Positions 15,626 through 23,827 of a stretch of 49,556 nt of DNA are shown here, piece by piece. Below the pieces are notes generated by a model. That model had not been told where the DNA came from and made no database searches. It was given only the letters and a program-made list of their open reading frames with translations. Positions within the stretch are counted from its first letter, which is position 1, and every line of letters begins with the position of its first letter. The DNA is from a bacterium. Its GTDB lineage: Bacteria; UBP4; UBA4092; JAOAEQ01. Location of the stretch: positions 1-49,556 of the forward strand of contig JAOAEQ010000024.1 of assembly GCA_026416715.1 (NCBI GenBank), written 5' to 3'. A program made the translations under genes and the position numbers.

Positions 15626-16384
15626 ATGTTTATCTGTAATAGCAGTTGGAGTTTTCATCGGATGATTCCACAACGGATGAAATTGCTTGAGTTTCCAGCA
15701 AAGTGCGCTTCCCTGGGGATAGAGGCGGTTGAATTATTAGAATATCATTTCGAATCGAAAGAAGAAAAATATCTCGATAGCCTGAAATCCGCATGTCAGA
15801 AAGCAGGAGTTAAAATCGCATGTTTAGCTATTGGGAATGATTTCACTATCGTTGATGATAAAGAGCGCGCGAAAGAGATAAAAAATGTTATCGAATCACT
15901 CAACATTGCAAATTATCTCGGTGCGCCGGTTATGCGAGTGTTTTGCGGGACGCGGAGTGTAACCGATGCGGCGGTGCATCGGGTCATCGAGTCGTATAAA
16001 GAAGTGGTGCCGATAGCAAAAAAACTCAACATCAAACTAGGGATGGAAAACCATTGGGGCGCCAGCGTTAATCCGGATAATGTCGTTCGGATAATTGAAG
16101 GGGTCGATTCGCCATATTTTGGCAGTTGTCCAGATTTTGGGAACTGGCAGCCGGATGACCGATATACCGCTATGGCTGCCGTTGCGCCGTATGCGGTACA
16201 TGTTCATGCGAAATCGCATGCGTTCCTGCCGAATGGTGAAGAGAAAGATTTAGATTACCGCCGTCTCCTTGACATTCTGCGTGATGCCGGATATGACGGA
16301 GCGTTATCCATTGAGTTCGAAGGGAAAGGGAACGAAATTACCGGCGTTAAAAAGACTGTCGCATTACTGAAGAAATACCTATAA
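15626..16384 (+). CDS. Sugar phosphate isomerase/epimerase-type TIM barrel protein
   Basis: The 252-residue protein belongs to the AP-endonuclease-2/xylose-isomerase-like fold. Predicted metal ligands are Glu141 in MENHWG, Asp170 in CPDFGNW, His194 in HVHAKSH and Glu230 in SIEFEG, all present at the expected strand ends. GFFGs of this class interconvert keto- and aldo-sugars or inosose derivatives and often pair with Gfo/Idh/MocA dehydrogenases, as here. A strong GGAGAAGGAGGAATT ribosome site precedes ATG 15626. The gap upstream contains only AT-rich text with a loose inverted repeat. The repeat element at 16401 follows its stop directly. Confidence 0.9.
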   Translation: MFICNSSWSFHRMIPQRMKLLEFPAKCASLGIEAVELLEYHFESKEEKYLDSLKSACQKAGVKIACLAIGNDFTIVDDKERAKEIKNVIESLNIANYLGAPVMRVFCGTRSVTDAAVHRVIESYKEVVPIAKKLNIKLGMENHWGASVNPDNVVRIIEGVDSPYFGSCPDFGNWQPDDRYTAMAAVAPYAVHVHAKSHAFLPNGEEKDLDYRRLLDILRDAGYDGALSIEFEGKGNEITGVKKTVALLKKYL

Positions 16385-16400
16385 GATAAATCCGAAAAAA

Positions 16401-16496
16401 GCTAACCGCAGGGTTCGCGAAGAACATCGTAAAGAATGCTAACAACAGAAATAATCATAGCGTTCTTTGTTCATCTTAGCGACTTTGCGGTTAAGC
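16401..16496. repeat. Intergenic inverted-repeat element, copy B
   Basis: The left end GCTAACCGCA (16401-16410) faces the right end TGCGGTTAAGC (16486-16496). Inner arms of about 35 bases also align imperfectly, as AAGAAC...AAAGAATGCT against the reverse of AGCGTTCTTTG. The right end supplies the TAA stop codon of the DUF4416 gene at 16491. Two convergent genes flank it, so it may act as a bidirectional stem-loop. Confidence 0.7.
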
Positions 16497-17018
16497 TTGT
16501 TTTAGTTGTTCACGATAAATAGCTCGAATCCGGTTGAAGATATTCAGATATTCCGGAGTTCGATAATCTGGATACGTCCATTCATACGGTTCAAATTTGC
16601 CTTGGCGGAATCGGAGTGTTACTTCTGCATATATCCCTTGCCCGAGATAAATCCGATGCTGATAATCTTTCGTCGTTGCAAGAACTAATTTCGCATTCGA
16701 GACATACCCAGGGTCGAGGTTGATGAGTCGATTGGGAGCACCAAACGCTAACTCAATCTGATTCGTTGCGAGTTTTATTCCTATAATATCTGATGGATCA
16801 ATCAGCTTTTCAAAACTGATAAACTGCCGCTGTAAATCTTTCCCCATTTCCTGCTCATAATAATCAGTATAGCAACTAAACGGCATCAGCGGACTGAGGT
16901 AATCTATCGCACCATAGCGTTCTTGTAATTTTTCTCGTGCTTGCTCAAATAATTCCAATCGCCCTGAAATCATCCCGCAAATCAGTTTGACTGGAATTGG
17001 AATTTTGATTATCCCCAT
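16491..17018 (-). CDS. DUF4416 family protein
   Basis: The 175-residue protein matches the DUF4416 pattern along its whole length: PVKLICGMISG at the start, F-x-CYTDYYEQEMG (about 47-58), the FISFEKLIDP and IKLATNQIE blocks, INLDPGYVSNAKLVLATTKD, HRIYLGQGIYAEVTL and a closing WTYPDYRT. The family has no established function. Several invariant Tyr, Asp and His residues suggest an enzyme or a ligand-binding fold. The racemase gene is 24 bases upstream on the same strand, so they are likely co-transcribed. Its stop codon is embedded in the repeat element. Confidence 0.9.
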   Translation of the reverse strand: MGIIKIPIPVKLICGMISGRLELFEQAREKLQERYGAIDYLSPLMPFSCYTDYYEQEMGKDLQRQFISFEKLIDPSDIIGIKLATNQIELAFGAPNRLINLDPGYVSNAKLVLATTKDYQHRIYLGQGIYAEVTLRFRQGKFEPYEWTYPDYRTPEYLNIFNRIRAIYREQLKQA

Positions 17019-17042
17019 AATTTTAATTTGTAAGATAGAAGT

Positions 17043-17747
17043 TTATTTTCTAGCCAATTGAACCAGAGCTTGTGCAGCTAGCCGGAGTGGATCTATAAAT
17101 ATATGACCTAGTCGGTTGCGCAGTTCAGTATGAACAATAGATAATTCCGTGCAACCGAGAAGTATTTTTACGCAACCTGCTTGGCGCAGATGGATAACTA
17201 TCTTTTCCAGCCGATCAATAATACTCCTATCTTTAATGCCTTTCTTAATATCATATATCACCTCCATAACAATACGCTGGAACTTTGGTTCCGGTATAAC
17301 TGTTTTCTCCGGCTGGTCGGGTAGCATAAAAAGCTGACTGTTAATTGTTCCGTCGGTAGCTAGGATTCCTACTTTACCATCCGAAACGATGATGTGCTGT
17401 TTAGCTAATTCTACGATGTTTAAGAGTGGTGTATTCAAGCTATTTTGGATTTCTTCAAATCGAGCATGCGCGGTTATACATGAAATTACCAAAATATCGA
17501 TTCCTGTCTTCTCCAGTAGGAGCAACGATTCCGCAATCGCTTTTAGATACGACTCGCCATCATCTATTGTAAGTGATGCGGTACGGTCAGGGATATGCGG
17601 ATTGGTATAGGTAATCACCTCGATATGGTCCTGGTCTATTTGCGCTGGAGTATGTTCGATAATCAACTGCTGTAATAATACCCCCGATTCCGGACCCATT
17701 CCACCGAGAATTCCTATTCGGAAATGTTTGCACAGCGAATGTTCCAT
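17043..17747 (-). CDS. Aspartate/glutamate racemase family protein
   Basis: The 234-residue protein has the family start GILGGMGPES (12-21) and the two catalytic cysteines Cys90 (VISCITAH) and Cys198 (LLGCTELS). Such enzymes invert the alpha-carbon of Asp or related acids without cofactor, often for D-amino acids in the cell wall. The first motif normally reads CNTAH; here Asn is replaced by Ile91, which may shift substrate or activity. It starts at ATG 17747 with no clear ribosome site and runs into DUF4416 24 bases later. It is divergent from the DUF4432 gene with 194 bases between them. Confidence 0.88.
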   Translation of the reverse strand: MEHSLCKHFRIGILGGMGPESGVLLQQLIIEHTPAQIDQDHIEVITYTNPHIPDRTASLTIDDGESYLKAIAESLLLLEKTGIDILVISCITAHARFEEIQNSLNTPLLNIVELAKQHIIVSDGKVGILATDGTINSQLFMLPDQPEKTVIPEPKFQRIVMEVIYDIKKGIKDRSIIDRLEKIVIHLRQAGCVKILLGCTELSIVHTELRNRLGHIFIDPLRLAAQALVQLARK

Positions 17748-17873
17748 TTGCTCGAACTTAACTTGAAGATTTTGTGTATTGTATTTAAATATTGTACCAT
17801 TTTTCTTTTTGTTTGGGTATCGAACAATGTTTCCTAAATAAAATATACTCGCTTAAATCATTTTTAATCACAC

Positions 17874-17902
17874 TTGCCCGATTGAAACTTTCAAGATACA
17901 AT
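17874..17902 (+). promoter_or_regulatory. Promoter with palindromic operator-like spacer before the DUF4432 gene
   Basis: TTGCCC at 17874-17879, a 17-base spacer and TACAAT at 17897-17902. The spacer contains the perfect palindrome TTGAAA-C-TTTCAA (17882-17894). A repressor bound there would block RNA polymerase. It probably controls the DUF4432 and kinase genes. Confidence 0.6.
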
Positions 17903-17941
17903 AACAAGAGAAAATACTCATTACACTAATAATTAAAAGAA

Positions 17942-19021
17942 ATGATTATGCCCAATCTTTTTGGAAAAAAATACACTTACCGGCAATTGATACAATACAT
18001 CGGCGATATATCACAACTTGGTGGATTGAAACATTATGAACTAGCTTCTGGAGTAGGAAAAGGAGTTGGAGCAGTAGATTTTAACACCGGGACAGGATTT
18101 GAGTTCACGGTTCTACTCGACCGTGGTATGGATATCTCTGAAGCACGATATAACGGTCAATCGTTATGCTGGCGGTCGAGTACCGGCGATGTAGCCCCTG
18201 CATTTTTCGACCCAAACGGAATCGGATGGCTCCGGTCATTTTTCGGCGGATTAGTTTTAACCTGCGGGTTAGATAATGTCGGTCCTCCCTGTGAAGATGG
18301 ACAAAAACAATTCGGTCTCCATGGACGATATACCAGTATCCCGGCAAGTAATATCGAAATTGAGCAGAAATGGGATTGCGATGAATTCGTTATGTCGGTT
18401 GAAGGGCAGATGCGCGAAACCTCGGTTTTCGGAATGAACCTGTTGCTAACTCGGGAAATTAGTGCGAAACTCGGCGAAAGTCGTTTGGTTATCCACGATA
18501 CAATCGAAAATCAGGGATATGAAAAGACACCGGTTATGATTCTGTATCATTGCAATTTCGGATTCCCGCTAGTAGATGAGCATGCTGAATTGATTTCTCC
18601 AAGCATAAAAGTTATCCCGCGAGATGCAGCCGCTGAGCAGGGAAAAGACGATTATGATAAATTCCAGCAACCAACTCAAGGATATCAAGAGAAAGTATAT
18701 TTCCATCAATTGCAGCCGGATAAAGCAGGGTATGTTAAGGTAGCATTAATAAATAAAAAGCGGGATTTAGGCGTCTATCTGAAATATCAGAAAAAGCAAT
18801 TGCCGCGGTTTACCCAATGGAAAATGCTTGGACAAGGGATATACGTTTGCGGATTAGAACCTGGTAACTGCGGCGTTCTCGGTCGGGCGAAAGAACGTGA
18901 AGCTGGAACATTAGAATTCTTGAATCCGGGGGAGAAAAAGGAAATTCAACTTGAAATAGGAGTACTTACCAATCAACAGGATGTAAGAAAATTTACCAAT
19001 AATATAAAAAAAATAAAATAA
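17942..19021 (+). CDS. DUF4432 family aldose-1-epimerase-like protein
   Basis: The 359-residue protein has the galactose-mutarotase-like beta-sandwich pattern of the DUF4432 family. Visible parts are GTGFEFTVLLDRGMDIS (about 49-65), LTCGLDNVGPP, the FGLHGRYTSIPAS segment with a likely catalytic His near 129, ILYHCNFGFPL near 200, and a GLEPGNCG region near 310. Members are predicted to epimerise or bind sugars. The start is ATG 17942, or ATG 17948 two codons in; neither has a good ribosome site. An FGGY sugar kinase follows 118 bases downstream on the same strand. The pair plus the upstream dehydrogenase and isomerase suggests a sugar-use pathway. Confidence 0.88.
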   Translation: MIMPNLFGKKYTYRQLIQYIGDISQLGGLKHYELASGVGKGVGAVDFNTGTGFEFTVLLDRGMDISEARYNGQSLCWRSSTGDVAPAFFDPNGIGWLRSFFGGLVLTCGLDNVGPPCEDGQKQFGLHGRYTSIPASNIEIEQKWDCDEFVMSVEGQMRETSVFGMNLLLTREISAKLGESRLVIHDTIENQGYEKTPVMILYHCNFGFPLVDEHAELISPSIKVIPRDAAAEQGKDDYDKFQQPTQGYQEKVYFHQLQPDKAGYVKVALINKKRDLGVYLKYQKKQLPRFTQWKMLGQGIYVCGLEPGNCGVLGRAKEREAGTLEFLNPGEKKEIQLEIGVLTNQQDVRKFTNNIKKIK

Positions 19022-19139
19022 TGACAAATGTCTAGGATAAATGTTAGTTTTATTTCAAAATGGTCAACGGTTCTAATGCCAAAAATAAAAAATGTATTAT
19101 TACCTTTTAATCTTTGGTATTTGACATTAAAATGGAATT

Positions 19140-20660
19140 ATGTCGCTCCTAGGAATTGATGTCGGGACAACCGGCTGTAAAGTAGTTGCATTTAATCCGG
19201 ATGGAAAAATCATCGCTTCTGCATATCGAGAGTATCCGTTGCGGTTCCCAGGACAACCCGGCTGGGTTGAACTAGATGCGGATGAAGTATGGCAAAGAGT
19301 CAAACATTGTATTCAAAACGTAGCTGCACAAACCAAGTCCGACCCGATTGAAGCGTTAGCTGTCTCTTCGCAAGGTGAAGGGGTAACGCCGATAGATAAA
19401 GCTGGACGAGTTCTCTATCATAGCATCGTTTCGTTCGATTCGCGAACCGTAGAATTTATTTCATGGTGGTTGAAACGGATGAGTGCATATCAGCTGTTCG
19501 CTGAAACCGGAATGACTCCGGAACCGTTCTATACCATCAATAAAATTTTATGGTTTAAAAAATATCGACCTAACATAGACCGGCGAACGTGGAAATATCT
19601 CTGTTATGAAGATTTAGTGAATTATCGGTTAACTGGAATACCGGCAATAGATTATTCATTAGCGGCGCGAATGATGTGTTTTGATTTGAAACATAACCGG
19701 TGGTCCTCGAAAATGCTTAACCTAGCTGGAATCGAAGAAGACCGATTAGCGTTTCTATATCCGCCCGGAAAAATTGTTGGAAATGTTCTCCCCAAAATCG
19801 CACAGGAATTGGGGTTACCGAAAGACACGCTAGTAGTCACTGGAGGACACGACCAACCATGCGGTGCACTCGGTGCCGGCGTAATTAAACCGGGGATCAC
19901 TATGGATGCTATTGGAACAGTAGAATGTATTACTCCCGCATTTCCAAACCCGGTGATTAATCGAAAAATGTTAGCGAACCGGTTCTGCTGTTATCCGCAT
20001 GTTGTGCCAAATCAATATGTTACGGTCGCGTTCAATTTCACTGGCGGGTCATTACTTCGCTGGTATCGTGACCAATTCGGACAGAAAGAAATTGAATTGG
20101 CTCGAAAATCAGGGAAAGACGTTTATGAAATATTAGTTCAGCAGATACCGAGCCAACCGAGTTCGCTATTTATCTTACCCCATTTTACTACTACCGGTAC
20201 GCCTTATTTCGACCATCATTCCCGGGGTGCAATACTCGGGTTAACCTTAGCTACGCAAAAACCGGAAATAACGCGAGCGATTCTTGAAGGAATAAGTTAT
20301 GAGATTCGATTGAATATCGAATTATTAGCGCAAGCTGGAATTCCGGTTAGAGAAATTCGAGCGATTGGAGGCGGTGCGAAATCCGCGCAGTGGCTGCAGT
20401 TAAAAGCGGATTTGTTCGGCAGAAAAATAGTTACCTTGAACGTCTCCGAAGCAGCATCGTTAGGGGTAGCAATGTTAGCTGGGTGTGCAATTGGCGAGTA
20501 TTCATCGGTATCAGAAGCGGTAGCGCAAACGGTTAAAATCAAACAGACCTTTATTCCGAACCCGACGAATAAAAAAATCTATAACCGAAAGTTTGAAATA
20601 TATCGACAAATATATCCACGGTTGAAAGAACTTAACCATACCATCGCTACGGAATTGTAA
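19140..20660 (+). CDS. FGGY-family carbohydrate kinase (xylulokinase-like)
   Basis: The 506-residue protein has the ATP-phosphate motif GIDVGTTGCKVVAF (5-18) of the FGGY fold. Catalytic Asp238 lies in GGHDQPCGALG, and IGGGAKSAQWLQLKADLFG near 415 forms the C-terminal adenosine-binding part. These enzymes phosphorylate sugars such as xylulose, fuculose, ribulose or glycerol in the cytoplasm. The active-site context is nearest to xylulokinase-like members, but the substrate cannot be assigned. It follows the DUF4432 gene and probably shares its promoter. Length and motifs look intact. Confidence 0.93.
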   Translation: MSLLGIDVGTTGCKVVAFNPDGKIIASAYREYPLRFPGQPGWVELDADEVWQRVKHCIQNVAAQTKSDPIEALAVSSQGEGVTPIDKAGRVLYHSIVSFDSRTVEFISWWLKRMSAYQLFAETGMTPEPFYTINKILWFKKYRPNIDRRTWKYLCYEDLVNYRLTGIPAIDYSLAARMMCFDLKHNRWSSKMLNLAGIEEDRLAFLYPPGKIVGNVLPKIAQELGLPKDTLVVTGGHDQPCGALGAGVIKPGITMDAIGTVECITPAFPNPVINRKMLANRFCCYPHVVPNQYVTVAFNFTGGSLLRWYRDQFGQKEIELARKSGKDVYEILVQQIPSQPSSLFILPHFTTTGTPYFDHHSRGAILGLTLATQKPEITRAILEGISYEIRLNIELLAQAGIPVREIRAIGGGAKSAQWLQLKADLFGRKIVTLNVSEAASLGVAMLAGCAIGEYSSVSEAVAQTVKIKQTFIPNPTNKKIYNRKFEIYRQIYPRLKELNHTIATEL

Positions 20661-20713
20661 TAAGTTATGTATATTCTAACACTAACCATAGCGTTCGCTG
20701 CGGAAAACTTGTG

Positions 20714-21571
20714 ATGAATAATCTTGCTTCTTTAAAACAACAGTTACACCGATACGGAATCCATTTATCAAAACGGCGAGGACAATCGCTGTTGATTGAT
20801 AGGACGGTATTAGCTGATATTGTTTCCGCAGCTGGAATATGCTCCGATGATATCGTCATTGAAATTGGAGCAGGAACCGGGATATTAACCGCAGAATTAG
20901 CGAAACTGGCGAAACAGGTTTATGCACTTGAAATAGATAAGCGGATGGTTCAAGTCGCTTCTAATACCTTACGGGGATATTCGAATATAACGTTGATTGA
21001 AGATGACGTACTCGCATATAATTTCCGAGAAATACGACGAACCTATCCCGATGAACCGGTTAAGGTTATCGGAAATCTTCCATATTCAATTACCAGTCCG
21101 GTTCTATTTAAGGTGGTTGAAAATCGAGAACTATTTACGGTAGCGGTGTTTATGATTCAAAAAGAAGTTGCGGAACGATTAGTTGCAAATCCGGGAACTA
21201 AAGCGTATGGTGTGCTAACGATTTCGATTACGTACCGCTATCAACCGGAAATAATCAGATATGTTCCCGCGCAATCGTTTTTCCCGAAACCGGAAGTGGA
21301 TTCTGCGATAATCAAATTGATACCGCATCAGACCCGACCAGTTCAAGTAGATGATGAACTGTTCTTTTTTCGAATTGTTAAAGTAGCATTCAGCCAGCGA
21401 CGAAAAACGTTGCTCAACACTTTAAACACGATATCACATCAGTTGAAATTAGATAAACCGAAATTGGAAGCGAGGTTAACTGAATTACATATCGACCCGA
21501 GTCGTAGAGGGGAAACTCTATCCATCGCAGAATTTGCAAAACTGGCGAACTTGTTAAAACCGCAGGCGTAA
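20714..21571 (+). CDS. rsmA: 16S rRNA (adenine1518-N6/1519-N6)-dimethyltransferase
   Basis: RsmA (KsgA) dimethylates two adjacent adenines in helix 45 of 16S rRNA late in 30S assembly, using S-adenosylmethionine. The 285-residue protein shows EIGAGTGILTAEL (motif I), ALEIDKRM, DDVLAYNF and the catalytic NLPYSITSPV (motif IV). The C-terminal domain has the FFPKPEVDSA segment. The usual N-terminal GQNFL/GQHFL box reads RRGQSLLID here, a mild deviation. GTG 20711 directly before ATG 20714 could also be used. It follows the kinase by about 50 bases and precedes an orphan iron-sulfur gene. Confidence 0.96.
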   Translation: MNNLASLKQQLHRYGIHLSKRRGQSLLIDRTVLADIVSAAGICSDDIVIEIGAGTGILTAELAKLAKQVYALEIDKRMVQVASNTLRGYSNITLIEDDVLAYNFREIRRTYPDEPVKVIGNLPYSITSPVLFKVVENRELFTVAVFMIQKEVAERLVANPGTKAYGVLTISITYRYQPEIIRYVPAQSFFPKPEVDSAIIKLIPHQTRPVQVDDELFFFRIVKVAFSQRRKTLLNTLNTISHQLKLDKPKLEARLTELHIDPSRRGETLSIAEFAKLANLLKPQA

Positions 21572-21613
21572 TCGATAATATAATGCAATAACTTTAGGTT
21601 AAAAATTTCATGT

Positions 21614-22066
21614 ATGCAAATTTCTTTTACTATTAATAGTCAATCCGTTACGCTTGATGTTGAACCGACTGAAACTTTACTGCAGGTTATTCGGGAACGA
21701 CTACATCTTACCGGAACGAAAGAAGGATGTGGTCGTGGAGATTGCGGCGCATGTACTGTTCTCATGGACGGTTATGCCGTCAATTCATGTTTAATTTTAG
21801 CTCCACAAACTGATGGACATACGATTACGACGATTGAAGGGTTGGCTCGGGATAAACAACTCGACGCAATCCAGCAAGCGTTCATCAGTTCCGGCGCAGT
21901 TCAATGCGGATTTTGTACCCCGGGAATGATTCTTTCCACAAAAGCGTTACTTACCCGAAATCCGAATCCTACCGACGAAGAAATTCGTATCGCGATTTCT
22001 GGTAATCTCTGCCGATGTACCGGTTATATCAAAATCGTTAATGCAATTCGTTCCTTAAGAAAATAA
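21614..22066 (+). CDS. CoxS/XdhC-type small subunit, two [2Fe-2S] clusters, orphan
   Basis: The 150-residue protein is the complete iron-sulfur subunit of molybdenum hydroxylases. Cys39, Cys44, Cys47 and Cys59 form the plant-ferredoxin-type cluster. Cys98, Cys101, Cys133 and Cys135 (QCGFCTPG and NLCRCTGY) form the second cluster in the four-helix domain. In the xanthine dehydrogenase/CO dehydrogenase family it passes electrons from the molybdenum site to FAD. No molybdenum-binding or FAD-binding subunit gene is in the window: rsmA is upstream, and acpS converges downstream. It therefore either serves unlinked subunits or acts as a free electron carrier. Confidence 0.93.
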   Translation: MQISFTINSQSVTLDVEPTETLLQVIRERLHLTGTKEGCGRGDCGACTVLMDGYAVNSCLILAPQTDGHTITTIEGLARDKQLDAIQQAFISSGAVQCGFCTPGMILSTKALLTRNPNPTDEEIRIAISGNLCRCTGYIKIVNAIRSLRK

Positions 22067-22140
22067 ATCACTAAAACCCCATTGTATCCGCTAAGAATAT
22101 AAGTTATTTTTTATTTGTGTTTTTGTATTTTTGGGGTTAA

Positions 22141-22551
22141 TCAAATACGGAGAGAAGTGGTTTGTGCAGGTGGATTCGCTTCTGCGATAACAATCGCAGT
22201 CGCTTGTTCATCGTTATGGGATAAACTTAGCGATAAACGAGTAATCCCTTTTTGTCGAGATATAGCCGCAGCCGTATCGTGGAGCAGGATATCAGGTTTC
22301 CCGAGCTCGTTTATGATAGTTTCAATTTCAGTATGTTTTATACTAAATCGAAATCCGGTACCGAACGCTTTAACGACGGCTTCTTTTGCCGCAAATCGTG
22401 CTGCATAATGCAAATGCGGTTCTTTTCGAGACCCGCAGTACGCAATTTCGCCCGGACAATATATACGGTTCAGAAATCTATCGCCATACCGGGCTATAGC
22501 TTGTTTTATCCGTTCCGTAGAAACAATATCGATGCCTACCCCAATTACCAT
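22141..22551 (-). CDS. acpS: Holo-[acyl-carrier-protein] synthase
   Basis: AcpS transfers 4'-phosphopantetheine from CoA to the acyl carrier protein serine in fatty-acid synthesis. From ATG 22551 the protein is 136 residues and begins MVIGVGIDIVSTERI, with metal ligand Asp8. The second motif ARFAAKEAVVKAFGTGF carries Glu57 and Lys61. The TTG at 22569 is a less likely start. A Cys-containing insert YCPGEIAYCGSRKEP precedes the second motif. It is the last gene of the ftsH-to-acpS minus-strand series, 66 bases after pdxJ; the pdxJ-acpS order is the one seen in many Gram-negative bacteria. Confidence 0.95.
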   Translation of the reverse strand: MVIGVGIDIVSTERIKQAIARYGDRFLNRIYCPGEIAYCGSRKEPHLHYAARFAAKEAVVKAFGTGFRFSIKHTEIETIINELGKPDILLHDTAAAISRQKGITRLSLSLSHNDEQATAIVIAEANPPAQTTSLRI

Positions 22552-22617
22552 AGTGAATATAAATCCCAATGTGAAAATCTAAACCCTTATATTTTACCAG
22601 TTTTATTCATTGTGAGT

Positions 22618-23331
22618 TCATCGTAATAATTCAAGCATCTCTCGCACTGCACGGTCTAACCCTACCAGAACAGCTCGCGCTACAATACTATGTCCAATAC
22701 TAAATTCTTGAATCTCCTGGATTGCCGCAATCCGAGAGATATTCTGATAGTTAAGTCCGTGACCAGCATTAACCTTTAATCCGATATCCCGTGCGTGAAT
22801 CGCAGCGTCAGCGATGAACTGGTATTGTTCATGTTCTTCATCCGTGCCGAATACTTCACAATATTTCCCAGTATGGAGTTCGATATAATCTGCACCGATG
22901 CTTTTCGCTGCATCTACTTGCGATTGTATTGGGTCAATAAAAAGACTGACGGGAATATTCTGCTGATGCAATTCTGTTATTGCTGACCGCAATGGCTGGA
23001 TAAGGCGCACCACATCAAGGCCGCCTTCTGTAGTCAACTCCGCACGTTTTTCGGGAACGAGCGTAACCAAATCCGGTTTTATTGTCCTTGCGATGTCGAG
23101 CATCTCACTGGTTGCTGCCATTTCAAGATTTAAATTGATATGCAGGATTTCCCGGAGTAGTTTAACATCTCGGTCTTGAATATGGCGACGATCTTCCCGA
23201 AGATGAACCGTTATCCCGTGTGCGCCAGCTAGTTCAACTAACACCGCAGCATAAATCGGGTCAGGTTCTTTGGCTAGCCGTGCCTGTCTGAGCGTTGCAA
23301 TATGGTCAATATTAACACTTAATTTAGCCAT
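22618..23331 (-). CDS. pdxJ: Pyridoxine 5'-phosphate synthase
   Basis: PdxJ condenses 1-deoxy-D-xylulose 5-phosphate with 3-amino-2-oxopropyl phosphate to make pyridoxine 5'-phosphate. The 237-residue TIM-barrel protein has NIDHIATLRQAR at 7-18, the active-site HLREDRRHI (His43, Arg45, His50), Glu70 in NLNLEMA, ELHTGKY and NAGHGLNYQN near the C-terminus. All catalytic positions are intact. Its presence indicates the DXP-dependent B6 pathway typical of Gram-negative lineages. It lies between the ybbR-domain gene (76 bases upstream) and acpS. Confidence 0.97.
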   Translation of the reverse strand: MAKLSVNIDHIATLRQARLAKEPDPIYAAVLVELAGAHGITVHLREDRRHIQDRDVKLLREILHINLNLEMAATSEMLDIARTIKPDLVTLVPEKRAELTTEGGLDVVRLIQPLRSAITELHQQNIPVSLFIDPIQSQVDAAKSIGADYIELHTGKYCEVFGTDEEHEQYQFIADAAIHARDIGLKVNAGHGLNYQNISRIAAIQEIQEFSIGHSIVARAVLVGLDRAVREMLELLR

Positions 23332-23407
23332 ACTCTACCACCTTTGCAAATAGTTAGTTAGTCGGTTGCCTAGAAACAGTATATAGGAAAAATCTTTTAT
23401 CCACCAG

Positions 23408-23827
23408 TTACTTTCTACCGTTCACGGTATTATCAATCAATTCTGTTTCAATTTCTAAAGTTTCTGGAATAATACGAACCACTTCAACTCGATTCTGAAA
23501 TACTTTTGGTAAAACAACATTTCGGGCGATAGATAATCGAAATGTTTTTTTACCCGGGCTTAACCCGGATACATCTACACTTACACTAATTAAATCTGGC
23601 TGAATTCTATCTAAAATAGTTGCTTGTCCTTGAATCACAACATCAAGATTTTTTGGATACTGGGATTTAATCGCCAGATTCGCCGGTTTATTTTTTAGCT
23701 CGATAAAGGGATAATAATGCCGCGTTTCAATTCGCTCATTTTTAACGTTTAACCATAACGCGAGCGCAACTAACAAAGATATAATGAGTAATCCAAAATC
23801 AATTTGGCGTAGCCAATCCCGAATCAT
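23408..23827 (-). CDS. Short YbbR-domain protein, CdaA regulator-like (CdaR-like)
   Basis: The 139-residue protein has one N-terminal membrane helix (about 11-27) and a single YbbR repeat (FIELKNKPANLAIKSQYPKNLDVVIQG, then ISVSVDVSGLSPGKKTF). In Bacillus the homologous CdaR carries four YbbR repeats and binds the diadenylate cyclase CdaA. Here the gene overlaps the cdaA stop by four bases, so the proteins are translationally coupled and probably interact. The C-terminus, VVRIIPETLEIETE, looks like the strand at the end of a YbbR unit. This is a minimal, anchored version of the regulator. Confidence 0.88.
   Translation of the reverse strand: MIRDWLRQIDFGLLIISLLVALALWLNVKNERIETRHYYPFIELKNKPANLAIKSQYPKNLDVVIQGQATILDRIQPDLISVSVDVSGLSPGKKTFRLSIARNVVLPKVFQNRVEVVRIIPETLEIETELIDNTVNGRK

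Noticed and set aside
22067-22140. Bidirectional terminator between the convergent iron-sulfur and acpS genes
   Set aside because: AACCCC/GGGGTT arms exist, but the loop exceeds 50 bases and there is no compact stem.
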